From Streptomyces vietnamensis (GTDB taxonomy: Bacteria; Actinomycetota; Actinomycetes; Streptomycetales; Streptomycetaceae), in assembly GCF_000830005.1 (NCBI RefSeq), contig NZ_CP010407.1:7080001-7144000 (forward strand): DNA of 64,000 nt, read 5' to 3'. Both the position numbers and the translations under genes were made by a program. The notes under the pieces were generated by a model that saw only the letters and a program-made list of their open reading frames with translations, did not search any database and was not told where the DNA came from. Below, one piece after another: positions 36,800-44,173 of the stretch (its first letter is position 1; every line of letters begins with the position of its first letter).

Positions 36800-38041
36800 T
36801 CACCCCGCGACGGGTGCCGGCACCGGCTCGCTCTCGGATGCGCCGAGGCCGGTGGCGCGGGACGCCGACCCCGACCCCGGCCGCGCCTCCGGGGCGAGGG
36901 GCGGCGCCGGAACGGCCGCGAGGAGCGCCTCCCTGGCCGACGGAACCGACGGAACCGACGGAACCGACGGAACCGACGGGATCGACGAGAGTGATGGGGC
37001 CGACGGAAGCGATGGGATCGACGAGGCCGGCAGGGTCGACGGGACCGACAGAGTCGACGGCGCGAGCGCCAGGCCCGACGCCGCAGGCGCGGCAATCGGC
37101 GAGGGCTCCGCCGGGCCTGCCGCCGTGGCCACCGGAACCGGCGCGGGCTCCGCCGTTGCCGCGCCGCCCTTCGTCAGCAGGACCACGCCCCGCGCTGCGA
37201 CCAGCGACGCGCCCGCCGCGATCAGCCAGCCCCAGGCGCCCGCCCGGAAGGTCTCGCCGAGCAGGGCCACGCCGATGACCGCGGCGGCCGCCGGGTTGGA
37301 GAGGTTGACGACGGCCAGCGGGGCCGCGAGCCCGCCCCGGTAGGCGGCCTGGGACAGCAGCAGGCCACCGCTGGCGAAGCCGGATATCAGCACCGCGAGC
37401 AGCGCGGTCTGCCACCAGGTCGGCTCGGCGCCGGGCAGGTCGAGCGCGAGCGCCGCCGTCAGGGTCTGGGTGAGCGCGGAGGCGACGCCCGAGGCGATCC
37501 CGGACGCCGTGGCGTGCCCGAGCCCGCTCGCGCCCGGCCCGCCGGCCCCGCGCCGCTCGCGCCCGTGCACCCGCCCGGAGGCCAGCGCGGCGATGAGGAA
37601 CGCGGTCGCCGCGGCGACGATCAGGGACTCGCGCAGGCTGAGCGCCTCGCCGGGGGCCGTGGGCCCGGTCACGGCGACGATCCCGACGAGCCCGCCCAGG
37701 GTCCACAGGGCCCCGCGCCATTCGGTACGGGTCACCCGGCGCCGTGCGTAGTACGCGCCCAGCGGCAGCGCCGCCACGAGGGTCAGCGCGCCGAGCGGCT
37801 GCACCAGCGTCAGCGGCCCGTAGTGCAGGGCGGCCACGTGGGCGAGGGCGCCGGCGGCGTTGAGGCCGACCGACCACCACCACTGCCCGCGCGCGAGCAG
37901 GGCGCGCAGCGCGCCGCGCCCGTCGGGAGCGGCGGGGGAGGCGGCGGCGAGCCGGGACTGGGCGACGGCGGCGAGCGCGTACCCGGCGGCGGAGACGAGG
38001 GAGAGCAGGACCGCGAGCGCGGTGCCGGCGGCGGGGTTCAT
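36800..38041 (-). CDS. DMT-superfamily (EamA/NIPA-like) transporter with a Ser/Pro repeat tail
   Basis: The 413-residue protein has about nine to ten hydrophobic helices in residues 1-295 (for example GPLTLVQPLGALTLVAALPLG and GAWGWLIAAGASLVAARGVVLL). A roughly 115-residue low-complexity tail rich in Pro, Ser and Ala follows. The fold is that of drug/metabolite transporters related to NIPA magnesium transporters. The tail includes repeated Ser-Val-Pro triplets. The ATG overlaps the PAP2 stop (ATGA). Substrate unknown. Confidence 0.82.
   Translation of the reverse strand: MNPAAGTALAVLLSLVSAAGYALAAVAQSRLAAASPAAPDGRGALRALLARGQWWWSVGLNAAGALAHVAALHYGPLTLVQPLGALTLVAALPLGAYYARRRVTRTEWRGALWTLGGLVGIVAVTGPTAPGEALSLRESLIVAAATAFLIAALASGRVHGRERRGAGGPGASGLGHATASGIASGVASALTQTLTAALALDLPGAEPTWWQTALLAVLISGFASGGLLLSQAAYRGGLAAPLAVVNLSNPAAAAVIGVALLGETFRAGAWGWLIAAGASLVAARGVVLLTKGGAATAEPAPVPVATAAGPAEPSPIAAPAASGLALAPSTLSVPSTLPASSIPSLPSAPSLSSIPSVPSVPSVPSVPSAREALLAAVPAPPLAPEARPGSGSASRATGLGASESEPVPAPVAG
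36938..36982 (-). repeat. 9-nt tandem repeats encoding Ser-Val-Pro triplets
   Basis: Five consecutive near-identical CGACGGAAC units encode the Ser-Val-Pro run in the C-terminal tail of the DMT transporter. The unit length keeps frame, so copy number can change without breaking the gene. Confidence 0.8.
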
Positions 38042-38964
38042 CGCAGGGCTCCGACCGGGAGGGGTGCCGCACCGAGCGGGCGGGGTACGGGTGGGGGCGC
38101 CGTCCGCCGGCCGGGCGCGCGGACGGCGAGCAGCGCGAGGCCGAGGAGGACGGCGGCGGCGAGCGCGTCGAACCAGTAGTGGTTGGCGGTGCCGACGATG
38201 ACGAGCAGGGTGAGCAGCGGGTGCAGCAGCCAGAGGACCCGCCAGCGGGACCGGGTGGCGGCGATCAGGCCGATCGCGACCATCAGGGCCCAGCCGAAGT
38301 GCAGCGAGGGCATGGCCGCGAACTGGTTCGCCATCGAGTCCGTCTCCGGCGTCGCCCCGTAGACGGAGGGGCCGTAGACGCGGGCCGTGTCGACGAGTCC
38401 GGAGGCGGCGAGCATCCGGGGCGGGGCGAGCGGCATCAGCAGGTGCAGCGCGAGCGCGGCGCCGGTGGTCAGGGCCAGGACCCGGCGCGACCACAGGTAG
38501 TGCGCGGGGCGGCGCCAGTACAGCCAGGCGAGGAAGGCGATGGTGGCTGGGAAGTGCACGGCCGCGTAGTAGGTGTTCGCCGCCCGGATCAGCGGTTCGC
38601 CGTGCAGGAGCAGCTGCTGAATCGTTCCCTCGCCCGGCAGGTGGAGCGCGCGCTCGGCGTCCCAGACGCGGTCGGCGTTCCGGAAGGCGCGGGTCTCGTG
38701 GCCGTTGGCGAAGAGCCGGCCGAACTTGTAGACGAGGAAGAGCGTGGTGACGAGCAGGAGCTCCCGCAGGAGCGGCGGCCTGGCGGACGCAGGCGCAGAC
38801 GCGGACGCCGGCGCAGGCGCAGGCGCGGACGCGGATCCGGGTCGGGGCGAGGGTGCGGGTGTGGGTACGGGTGACGGCTCGGGCTCCGACTCGGACTCGG
38901 ACGCGTTCCCCGCGTCCTCGTCCCGGTCGTGCTCCCCTCGTGTCCCGCGTATCCCGACAGCCAT
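38038..38964 (-). CDS. PAP2-superfamily membrane phosphatase/inositolphosphotransferase-like protein
   Basis: The 308-residue protein starts with a 60-residue acidic then Ala/Pro/Ser-rich low-complexity segment. A multi-helix membrane domain follows, with the PAP2 signature halves MPSLHFGWAL and GTANHYWFDALAA. PAP2 enzymes of this branch dephosphorylate or transfer lipid-linked headgroups at the membrane. AGAGGG lies upstream of the ATG. It is the first gene of a unit with the DMT transporter and divergent from a TetR gene whose operator lies between. Confidence 0.85.
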   Translation of the reverse strand: MAVGIRGTRGEHDRDEDAGNASESESEPEPSPVPTPAPSPRPGSASAPAPAPASASAPASARPPLLRELLLVTTLFLVYKFGRLFANGHETRAFRNADRVWDAERALHLPGEGTIQQLLLHGEPLIRAANTYYAAVHFPATIAFLAWLYWRRPAHYLWSRRVLALTTGAALALHLLMPLAPPRMLAASGLVDTARVYGPSVYGATPETDSMANQFAAMPSLHFGWALMVAIGLIAATRSRWRVLWLLHPLLTLLVIVGTANHYWFDALAAAVLLGLALLAVRAPGRRTAPPPVPRPLGAAPLPVGALR

Positions 38965-39023
38965 CGCGCGGCCCTCTAATCCGTCAAATCGGCAACAAAC
39001 GGAGTGAGCCTAGATCTGTTTTC

Positions 39024-39060
39024 ATCGAGACGCAAGCGTCTCGATACGTTTGCGTCTCGA
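39024..39060. promoter_or_regulatory. Palindromic operator in the PAP2/TetR divergent promoter
   Basis: ATCGAGACGC and GCGTCTCGAT flank a two-base AA centre (39024-39045), and a third inverted half-site TTTGCGTCTCGA follows at 39049-39060. Arm length and location, 55 bases before the TetR start, fit autoregulation and control of the divergent PAP2-DMT unit. Confidence 0.7.
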
Positions 39061-39114
39061 TTGTGCACCCCCTACTCTCGTATGTGCAGAGACAGAGGTG
39101 TCCGGGAGGGATCG

Positions 39115-39717
39115 ATGTCCACACAGGCCGCGACCGCCGCAGCCCGTCGCAGCAAGATCACGCCGGAGCGTGAGACGGAGCTCTACGACGCCGTGCTCTG
39201 CCTCCTCCGCGAAGGCGGCTACGACTCGGTGACCATGGAGGGCGTCGCCGCCCGCACCAAGTGCGGCAAGGCCACGCTCTACCGGCAGTGGGGCACCAAG
39301 CCCCAGCTCGTGACCGCCGCCCTCGCCCGGCGCCGCTGCATCGTCTTCGGCGGCATCGACACCGGCACCCTCGCCGGCGACCTGCGCGAGGCCGCCCGGA
39401 TCTCCGCCTCCCGGCGCGAGCGGGACGCCGAGCTGATGGAGGCCGTCGCCCAGGCCTACATCCAGCACCCCGACCTGCGCGCCGCCCTCCGCGAGACCGT
39501 CATCGCCCCCGAGGTCGCGGCCATCGACGCCGTGGTCGCGCGGGCGGTCGAGCGCGGCGAGGTCGACGCCGACAACCCGGCGATCGGTTTCGTCGCCCCC
39601 TGCTTCATGGGCATGCTCCGCATCGAGCGGCTCTACGAGGAGCGGTTCGCGGACGCCTCGACCATGCGCACCTTCGTGGACGCCGTCCTCCTCCCGGCAC
39701 TGCGCGTCGAAGGCTGA
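39115..39717 (+). CDS. TetR-family transcriptional regulator
   Basis: The 200-residue protein has an N-terminal TetR helix-turn-helix (ELYDAVLCLLREGGYDSVTM, then EGVAARTKCGKATLYRQWGTK) and a C-terminal ligand domain of the TetR_C_16 type. I chose the ATG at 39115 because GGGAGGG lies upstream and a longer frame from 39004 would run through the operator. It is likely to repress itself and the divergent PAP2-DMT genes. Its ligand is unknown. Confidence 0.9.
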   Translation: MSTQAATAAARRSKITPERETELYDAVLCLLREGGYDSVTMEGVAARTKCGKATLYRQWGTKPQLVTAALARRRCIVFGGIDTGTLAGDLREAARISASRRERDAELMEAVAQAYIQHPDLRAALRETVIAPEVAAIDAVVARAVERGEVDADNPAIGFVAPCFMGMLRIERLYEERFADASTMRTFVDAVLLPALRVEG

Positions 39718-39860
39718 ACCCCCGGCCCGGCGCCGCGCGTCGACGGGTGAGCCTCGGCCCCGCCCTGCGCGTCGCAGACCGAGGCCCAGCCCCGGCCTGC
39801 GCGTCGAAGACCGAGTCACTGCCCCGCGCCGCGCGTCGGGGGAGGAGAGACCCCGCCCCG
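39700..39860 (+). repeat. Degenerate ~32-nt tandem repeats that copy the TetR gene 3' end
   Basis: CTGCGCGTCGAAGGCTGAAC, which contains the TetR stop, recurs as variants with a CTGCGCGTCG or CCGCGCGTCG core at 39700, 39733, 39764, 39796 and 39829. The copies fill the spacer up to the DUF488 ribosome binding site. Confidence 0.75.
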
Positions 39861-39877
39861 TCCCGCACCCTGGAGTC

Positions 39878-40249
39878 ATGGCCGCCGCACACGCCCCCGC
39901 CGTCCGCGTCCGCCGCGTCTACGAGGACCCGTCACCCGACGACGGGGTGCGCGTCCTCGTCGACCGGCTCTGGCCGCGCGGCCTCAAGAAGACGGACGCC
40001 CGCGTCGACGAGTGGCCCAAGGCGCTCACACCGTCCACCGAACTCCGCCGCTGGTACCACGGCCCCGAGGGCGAGTACGAGGAGTTCTGCCGCCGCTACG
40101 AGGCCGAACTCGACGCCCCGGAGGCCGCCGAGGCCCTCGACCGGCTCCGGGACCTCGCCGCCCGGGAGACCGTCACCCTCCTGACGGCCGCGAAGGACCC
40201 GTCCGTGAGCCACACGTCCGTACTGCGGCGCGAACTAGAGCGGACGTAG
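39878..40249 (+). CDS. DUF488-family protein
   Basis: The 123-residue product is a full-length DUF488 protein. It shows RRVYEDPSPDDGVRVLVDRLWPRGLKK, WYHGPEGEYEEFCRRY and the final TLLTAAKDPSVSHTSVLRREL block. GGAG lies seven bases before the ATG. Members are small cytosolic proteins of unknown function, often near stress or regulatory genes. The last 15 bases overlap the DUF309 gene on the opposite strand. Confidence 0.88.
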   Translation: MAAAHAPAVRVRRVYEDPSPDDGVRVLVDRLWPRGLKKTDARVDEWPKALTPSTELRRWYHGPEGEYEEFCRRYEAELDAPEAAEALDRLRDLAARETVTLLTAAKDPSVSHTSVLRRELERT

Positions 40250-40873
40250 CCGGGGCGCCTCCGCGGCCGCGTCGAGCACGCCCCCGTCCCCGCCCTCCGT
40301 ACGGTCGGCCAACTCCCGCGCCCACGCCACGAGTCCGCCGACATCGATCCCGTACGCACCGGGAACGGACCCGCTCCCGCCCGCCAGACGGTCGGCGCCC
40401 CGGCGCAGCAGCCTGGCCCCGCCCGCCGAGTTGCCGCGGGCCGCGTGCGTCAGGCCGACGGCGAGCTGGGCGAGCCCCTGCCACAGGTCCCGCTCCGACT
40501 CCGGGCCGGACTTCCAGGCGTCCTCGAAGACCTCGTGCGCGTGGAAGGGCATCCCGGCGTCGAGCAGCCGCTGCGCCTCACGCACGGTCTCGTCCGGCCC
40601 GCGGACGACGCCCTCGGGCTGCCGGGGCACCCCCTCCGCCCCGTACGGCAGCGGACGGCCGAGGCCGTCGCGCGGCCGGGCGCTGCGGGCGCGCCCCGCC
40701 GCGTCGCGATCCCTGCCGCGCGCGCCGTCCCGTACGCCGTCCCCCTCGCGGTTCCGTACGCCATTCCCCTCGCGGTCCCGCGCGCCGTCCCGTACGCCGT
40801 CCCGCGTACCGCCCCGCGCGCCGTCTTCCGCCCCGTCCCGCCCGTCTCCGTGGTCACCCGTTGTCCGGTTCAC
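40235..40873 (-). CDS. DUF309-family protein with a repetitive charged N-terminus
   Basis: The C-terminal 115 residues form the DUF309 domain, with the signature RLLDAGMPFHAHEVFEDAWK and LWQGLAQLAVGLTHAARGN. The first ~65 residues are a low-complexity Arg/Asp/Gly repeat (DGVRDGARDRE and variants). The GTG at 40873 is the first start of the frame; a later start just before the domain would give a protein of more typical size. Function of the family is unknown. It converges on and overlaps the DUF488 gene by 15 bases. Confidence 0.8.
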   Translation of the reverse strand: MNRTTGDHGDGRDGAEDGARGGTRDGVRDGARDREGNGVRNREGDGVRDGARGRDRDAAGRARSARPRDGLGRPLPYGAEGVPRQPEGVVRGPDETVREAQRLLDAGMPFHAHEVFEDAWKSGPESERDLWQGLAQLAVGLTHAARGNSAGGARLLRRGADRLAGGSGSVPGAYGIDVGGLVAWARELADRTEGGDGGVLDAAAEAPRLRPL

Positions 40874-40995
40874 CCGTCCATTGTCGCCCCATGGACGATC
40901 ACGACCGCTAGGCTCGACGGTCCGACGCTGTTACGGTCCGCGCGGGTGGTGCCGGACGCGTCATGCCAACAGTTCGTGTGGGGAGTGAGTCACCG

Positions 40996-43725
40996 GTGCC
41001 GACGGATCCCGAACAGTCGCCGCCCGCAACGCCGTTCGCGCCGGGCGTCTCCGACGCCGGGCGGGGCGGGCTGCTCGAACGCGGCTCGGAGCTCGCCGCG
41101 GCCGCCCACGCCGTCGACGAACTCGTCGCAGGGGCCGCGGCCGGCGGTCCCCCGCGCGGCGGCATCCTCGTCTACCGGGGCGAGCCGGGCATAGGCAAGA
41201 CCGCGCTCCTCGCCGAGATACACCGCACCGCCCGGGACCGGTGCACCGTCCTCACCGCCCGCGGCGGCGAGACCCTCACCTCCGTCCCCTTCCACCTCAC
41301 CCGTCAGCTGCTCCAGCCGGCCCTGGACGGCTTCGCCGAGGACGAGGTGAGGCACCTCTTCGGCGACCACTTCGACCTCCTCGCCCCGGCCCTCGGCATC
41401 GCCCCGCCGCCCCTGGACGCGCCCGCCGACCCGCAGGGCGTGCTGCTCGGCCTCGCCCGGCTCCTGGACCGTCTCGCGGACCGGCTGCGGGACCGGCCCC
41501 CGGTGCTGCTCGTGGACGACGTCCACTGGGCCGACGCCGAATCCCTGGCCTGGCTCGACGCCTTCACCCGCACCCGGCGCGACCACCGGCTGCCGGTCCT
41601 CGTCGTCCTCGCCCACCGCCCGTTCGTACGGGAGCCGCAGGGCCCCGGTGCGCCCGCGACGCTCGCCGCGCTCGCGGACCGCGCCGTCCTCACCCTCGGC
41701 CTGAACGCCCTCACCTCGGGGGCCACCGCCGCACTCGCCCGGGACGTGCTCGGCGGGCACGCGGACGACCCCTTCTGCCACGAGCTGTGGTCGGTGACCT
41801 CCGGCAACCCGTACGAGACGGTCGAGTTGCTCGCCAAGGCCCGCGACCGGATGCTCGAACCCGTCGCCGGCTCCGCGGCCCTCCTCCGCGACCTCGGCGC
41901 CGGCACCCGCGGCGGCGGACTCGTCGCCAGCCTGGAGGAGCTCGGCCCCGGCCCGACCCGCCTCGCCTGGGCGACGGCCATCCTCGGCACGGACAGCACG
42001 CCCGAACTCCTCGTGTCCCTCACCGGCAGGTCCGCGAAGGAGGTCGCCGAGGACACCGAACGCCTCCGCGCCGCCAGGATCGTGACGAGCCCGCCGACGA
42101 CCGGCCGAAACGGACTCGCGATCGTGCCCGTCCCGCCGCTGGAGTTCACGCATCCGCTCATCGCGACCGCGGTGTACGGCTCCGTGCCCACGGCGATGCG
42201 CACCGCCATGCACGGACTGGCGGCCTGGGCACTCACCCAGGCGGGCCACGGACCGGCCGCCGTCTCCCGCCACCTCCTCGAGGTGCACCCCGACGACGAC
42301 CAGGACGTCGTGAGCCAACTGCGGGCCGCCGCCGTCGAACACCTCGCCGTCGGAGCCCCCGACGCGGCCCGCCGCTGCCTGGAGCGGGCCCTCGTCGAAC
42401 CGCCCGGCCCCGACACGTACGCCAGGGTCCTGTACGAACTCGGCTGCGCCTCCCTGCTCACCGCGCCCGCCGCCACCGTCCGCCACCTGCGCTCCGCGCT
42501 CGAACTGCCCGGTCTCGACGACGACCTGCGCATCGACGCGACCTTCCGGCTCACCCAGGCCCTCGCCCACAACAACGAGCTCCAGGAGGCCGCGCGGGCC
42601 GCCGCCGTCGAGTACGGTCGGACGCCCCCCGGCACCGGCCGACGACGGCTCCAGGCCGCGCACTTCATGTACGAGGGCTTCCAGGCGGCCGAGATGGACG
42701 GTCCGGACCGCTCCCGCCGCCTCGCCGAGCTCACCGCCGGCTTCACCGGGGCCGACAACTCCGAACGGGCGCTCATCACCGTCCGCGCCTTCGACGCGAT
42801 GATGCGCGGAGAGCCCGCCGCCGAGGTCGTACGGCTCTGCGACCTCGCCCTCGTCGACGGCGTGCCCGCCCGCGGGCTCAGCTGGACCGACCCCGTCTGG
42901 GGCTTCGAGATCCCGGCCCTCACCGGCATCGCGTACGCCTTCGCCGACCGTCCCGACCGGGCCGAGGCCCTCTTCACCGAGGCGGTCCGCGCCTTCGAGA
43001 TCTCCGGCTGGAGCGGCGTCCACCTCGCCTTCGCCCACACCCTCCTGGGCCTGGTCCACCGGCGCCGCGGCAACCTGCCCCGCGCCCAGCACCACCTGGA
43101 GGAGGGCCTTCGTCTCGCCGACCGGGTCGGCGACGGCCTGCCCGTCCACTGGGACACCGCCTGCCTGCTCGTCGACACGCTCGTCGCCCGGGGCCGTACC
43201 GCCGAGGCACGCGCCGTCGCCGACCGGTACTCCTTCGGCCCGCCCTGGCCGGGCGCGATCGTGCTGCCCGACGGCCCCAGCGTCCTCGGCCGGCTCCTGC
43301 TCGCCGAAGGCCGTACCGAGGAGGCCGTCTCCACCCTGGAGGGCGCGGCCGAGGCCCTGACCGTCCGCGGCCGCCACCACATCGTCTGGGCCCCCTGGCC
43401 GCTCGACCTCGCCCGCGCCCTCGCACCCACCGACCCGGACCGCGCGGCCCGGATCGCCCGCGAGGCCCACGCCCACGCCGAACGCCTCGGCACGCACACC
43501 GCCCTCGGCGAAGCCCTCCGCTGCCTCGCCCTCTTCGCCGACCCGCCCGAGTCCCAGCGGCTCCTCGCACAGGCCGTCGAACACCTCGCCGCGTCGCCGT
43601 CCCGCTACGAGGAAGCCCGCGCCCGCCTCGACCTCGCCCACGCCACCGGCTCCGCCACCACCCTCGCCGAAGCCACCGCCCTGGCCGCCACCTGCGGCGC
43701 CGACCTCCTCACCTCGGACAAGTGA
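40996..43725 (+). CDS. LAL-like AAA ATPase lacking a LuxR DNA-binding domain
   Basis: The 909-residue protein has a P-loop domain near the N-terminus (Walker A GEPGIGKTALL, Walker B VLLVDDVHWAD) and a long helical-repeat region to the C-terminus, as in LAL regulators. The chain stops at ATCGADLLTSDK without the expected LuxR helix-turn-helix. Length and codon use look intact, so this is not an obvious recent truncation. The GTG at 40996 with GGGGAG ten bases upstream is preferred; an ATG at 40963 is possible. It ends 85 bases before the tRNA gene. Confidence 0.83.
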   Translation: MPTDPEQSPPATPFAPGVSDAGRGGLLERGSELAAAAHAVDELVAGAAAGGPPRGGILVYRGEPGIGKTALLAEIHRTARDRCTVLTARGGETLTSVPFHLTRQLLQPALDGFAEDEVRHLFGDHFDLLAPALGIAPPPLDAPADPQGVLLGLARLLDRLADRLRDRPPVLLVDDVHWADAESLAWLDAFTRTRRDHRLPVLVVLAHRPFVREPQGPGAPATLAALADRAVLTLGLNALTSGATAALARDVLGGHADDPFCHELWSVTSGNPYETVELLAKARDRMLEPVAGSAALLRDLGAGTRGGGLVASLEELGPGPTRLAWATAILGTDSTPELLVSLTGRSAKEVAEDTERLRAARIVTSPPTTGRNGLAIVPVPPLEFTHPLIATAVYGSVPTAMRTAMHGLAAWALTQAGHGPAAVSRHLLEVHPDDDQDVVSQLRAAAVEHLAVGAPDAARRCLERALVEPPGPDTYARVLYELGCASLLTAPAATVRHLRSALELPGLDDDLRIDATFRLTQALAHNNELQEAARAAAVEYGRTPPGTGRRRLQAAHFMYEGFQAAEMDGPDRSRRLAELTAGFTGADNSERALITVRAFDAMMRGEPAAEVVRLCDLALVDGVPARGLSWTDPVWGFEIPALTGIAYAFADRPDRAEALFTEAVRAFEISGWSGVHLAFAHTLLGLVHRRRGNLPRAQHHLEEGLRLADRVGDGLPVHWDTACLLVDTLVARGRTAEARAVADRYSFGPPWPGAIVLPDGPSVLGRLLLAEGRTEEAVSTLEGAAEALTVRGRHHIVWAPWPLDLARALAPTDPDRAARIAREAHAHAERLGTHTALGEALRCLALFADPPESQRLLAQAVEHLAASPSRYEEARARLDLAHATGSATTLAEATALAATCGADLLTSDK

Positions 43726-43810
43726 CAGCGGGTGCGTCATCCCACCCTCCGGAGTGAGGTAATGTTTTCCCTGCACGGCGACGCGGGAGAAACCCCGCGG
43801 AGACGAGCAT

Positions 43811-43884
<74 letters not shown>

Positions 43885-43899
43885 CTTGTAAAAGTCGCA

Positions 43900-43943
43900 G
43901 ATCAAGGGGCCGTTTCAGAGCAATCTGAAACGGCCCCTTGATC
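43900..43943 (+). terminator. Rho-independent terminator after tRNA-Pro
   Basis: GATCAAGGGGCCGTTTCAG pairs perfectly over 19 bases with CTGAAACGGCCCCTTGATC around a six-base loop, followed by a GTTTTTG tract. Confidence 0.9.
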
Positions 43944-43944
43944 G

Positions 43945-44117
43945 TTTTTGGGGACCAGATGGAACGGCGGTGCGGCCACGACGGTGACGAACGCGCAGTT
44001 CGCCACCTTCGTCAAGTCCACCGGATGCACGACAGAGGCCGAACGCTTCGGCTTCTCCTTCACCTTCGGGGCCTTCCTCGCCGACGAGGTCGCCGCGCCC
44101 GTGGCGGCCGTCCCGTT
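43945..44117 (+). pseudogene. Fragment of a formylglycine-generating enzyme (sulfatase-modifying factor)
   Basis: The reading frame contains VTNAQFATFVKSTGCTTEAE followed by RFGFSFTFGAFLAD. This matches the early part of the FGE-sulfatase domain, which oxidises a sulfatase active-site cysteine to formylglycine. The upstream and downstream parts of the gene are missing. The fragment sits between two very similar hairpins and directly behind the convergent sulfatase gene, so a sulfatase/FGE pair probably existed here once. Confidence 0.75.
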
Positions 44118-44122
44118 GAGAA

Positions 44123-44156
44123 AGAGGCCGTTTCGGAGTGATCCGAAACGGCCTCT
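44123..44156. terminator. Terminator hairpin at the end of the sulfatase gene
   Basis: AGAGGCCGTTTCGGA and TCCGAAACGGCCTCT form a 15-base perfect stem with a GTGA loop. It is 18 bases beyond the sulfatase stop and resembles the tRNA terminator in its GGCCGTTTC core. Confidence 0.85.
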
Positions 44157-44173
44157 GGCATGTGGGTGCGGGG

